Assembly (NCBI GenBank): GCA_905183005.1 | Contig: CAJJDO010000020.1 | Span: forward strand, 206,837 to 270,836 | DNA length: 64,000 nucleotides | Direction: 5' to 3' | From: Paramecium pentaurelia | Taxonomy: Eukaryota > Ciliophora > Oligohymenophorea > Peniculida > Parameciidae | Shown here: piece by piece, positions 62,894 to 64,000 of the stretch | How positions within the stretch are numbered: the first letter of the stretch is position 1 | How the letters are laid out: each line of letters opens with the position of its first letter | The notes under the pieces: generated by a model | Seen by the model: the letters and a program-made list of their open reading frames with translations, nothing else | Databases searched by the model: none | What the model was told of the DNA's origin: nothing | Program-made: the position numbers and the translations under genes

Positions 62894-64000
62894 ATGGAAA
62901 TTTAGAAGCAGAAGCCTGTAAATCTAATATTCATGTAACAACAGTCTGAAGGATGGTTGAATAAGACTACATCTCAGGAAGTTGATTACTCAGCAGATAT
63001 AGAAAAAGATGTGGATTTAGATGAGGATTAATAAAAAGTTTATAATAGACAACTATCCTATTTAGAGTAAAATTCTTAGCTTCAAAAGACTAGTTTTTCT
63101 GATGTAAATATATTATGGAATAAAATAGGAATTCAATTCAAATAACATTGAAATGAAATTATTTCATAGAATAGGTGGATTACTATCAAGATAAAGCAAT
63201 ATATAAGTAGAGATGTAATCAAATTTGTGGATAATGAAAATATTCAAAGATGTGTAATTAATTGTTCAAGATAAGGAGTTCGAATAAAAATTTAAATCTT
63301 AATTGATTAATCCTGCTATTGTTGATATAATGAACTAAAGAATTAAATCAAATATCATTTTATTGGCTCATGATCCAACAGGATCTATCTTACTTAAATT
63401 AGCAAGTCCTAGTAGAAAAATCTAATATATATAATAAGAATAGACATTCTCAAATATAATAGATAGAGGCATTTGTAAATTGAAAGTCAAAGTGGATAAA
63501 GTTTTTAAAATGGATCTAGATTAAAAGGTAGATATTGTAATTGTGAATCTATATTATGTTGATAGCAAAGATAATTTAAAGAATATTATGTATGAATATT
63601 TGCAATATGCTCATGACATTATTATTCTTTTATAACCAAACATAGAAAATTCCATAATCTATGATTCTGCTGAGTAAGCTATTTCATTATCTGAACAATC
63701 CAATTAAAGTTGTAGTGTCGAACTTTAATGTCTTATGGATAATAATAACAATATTATAGCTAAATTACTCTATTATGGAGATATCACTGAAGTAATTATA
63801 TAAGTAATTATTTTAGATTACTTTAAATGATGAATTAAACTTTGTTTATTCTTGTATTGATTCCTCAATCAAGAAATAATATAATTATAAACTTATGTTT
63901 AGAGATTTAAGAAATTAAATGGGTATGAACAAACTCATTAGAATTCTTAACCAATTTTAAATCATTTCAGGAATTGGATCTTTTTCTGATTTTATTCTTA
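62894..64000 (+). CDS. 5' part of a gene for a possible methyltransferase-fold protein (runs off the window)
   Basis: At least 350 codons with introns 63104-63128 (25) and 63792-63816 (25); truncated by the window end. The N-terminal 70 residues are acidic and Q-rich. The middle contains a pattern like a Rossmann/TGS1-type methyltransferase: SNIILLAHDPTGSILLKLAS, then a KVDIVIVNLYYVD strand where TGS1 has 'DIVFMSPPWG'. The catalytic PPW motif is not evident, so this may be a divergent or non-catalytic relative. The identification is tentative; the gene itself is well supported by the intron frames. Confidence 0.6.

Noticed and set aside
1..64000. CRISPR arrays, bacterial operons, ribosome binding sites, riboswitches, insertion sequences
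   Set aside because: None seen; the genetic code, introns and gene families are those of a ciliate nucleus.

Overview
The window looks like somatic (macronuclear) DNA of a Paramecium-type ciliate. It is very AT-rich. TAA and TAG occur freely inside genes that otherwise align to well-known families, where they read as glutamine, and almost every gene ends in TGA. Coding exons are split by tiny GT..AG introns. I resolved 54 of them at 22-35 nt, most starting GTA and ending TAG or AAG, and all but a few restore the frame of a recognisable protein. Under the standard code the same DNA looks like short open fragments, so all gene calls here use the ciliate code (TAA/TAG = Q, TGA = stop). The species is not determinable from the sequence alone.

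Layout. 0-10 kb: a Q-rich protein and a GPCR-like protein in one frame separated by one TGA (-), a glutathione peroxidase (+), a MAPK15/ERK7-like kinase (-), and a membrane sensor-like protein (-) also interrupted by TGA. A perfect 258-bp inverted repeat lies at 438-695 and 6524-6781. 10-23.5 kb: an otubain-like protein without its catalytic Cys, an EF-hand protein, a dual-specificity phosphatase, CNOT11, a cyclic-nucleotide-type K+ channel, a fidgetin-like AAA ATPase, an arrestin-like protein and the ESCRT-III protein CHMP6/Vps20. 23.9-36.2 kb: a small conserved protein, a 1151-residue type I membrane protein, a PP2C with a nonsense codon in a core motif, CIAO2B, two small proteins (one HMG-box-like), a membrane-anchored otubain, an RBR ubiquitin ligase, tRNA-Arg(UCG) and an unknown protein. 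36.5-50 kb: adenosylhomocysteinase, coiled-coil proteins, a helix-turn-helix protein, an AGC kinase, a SKP1-like protein and V-ATPase subunit e. 50-53.1 kb: decayed coding sequence. 53.1-58.6 kb: ribosomal proteins uL3, eL27 and eL6 around PIG-O. 58.6-64 kb: relics, a four-TM protein with a +1 frame disruption, and the 5' part of a possible methyltransferase gene.

The genes are unrelated housekeeping and signalling functions, one transcript each, packed tightly on both strands, often with under 60 bp between convergent ends. Several genes carry exactly one nonsense codon or one extra base, and several tracts are clearly decayed. That fits pseudogenisation of duplicated genes, sequence error, or both; the window alone cannot separate these. 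I see no CRISPR array, insertion sequence, virus, rRNA or telomere.
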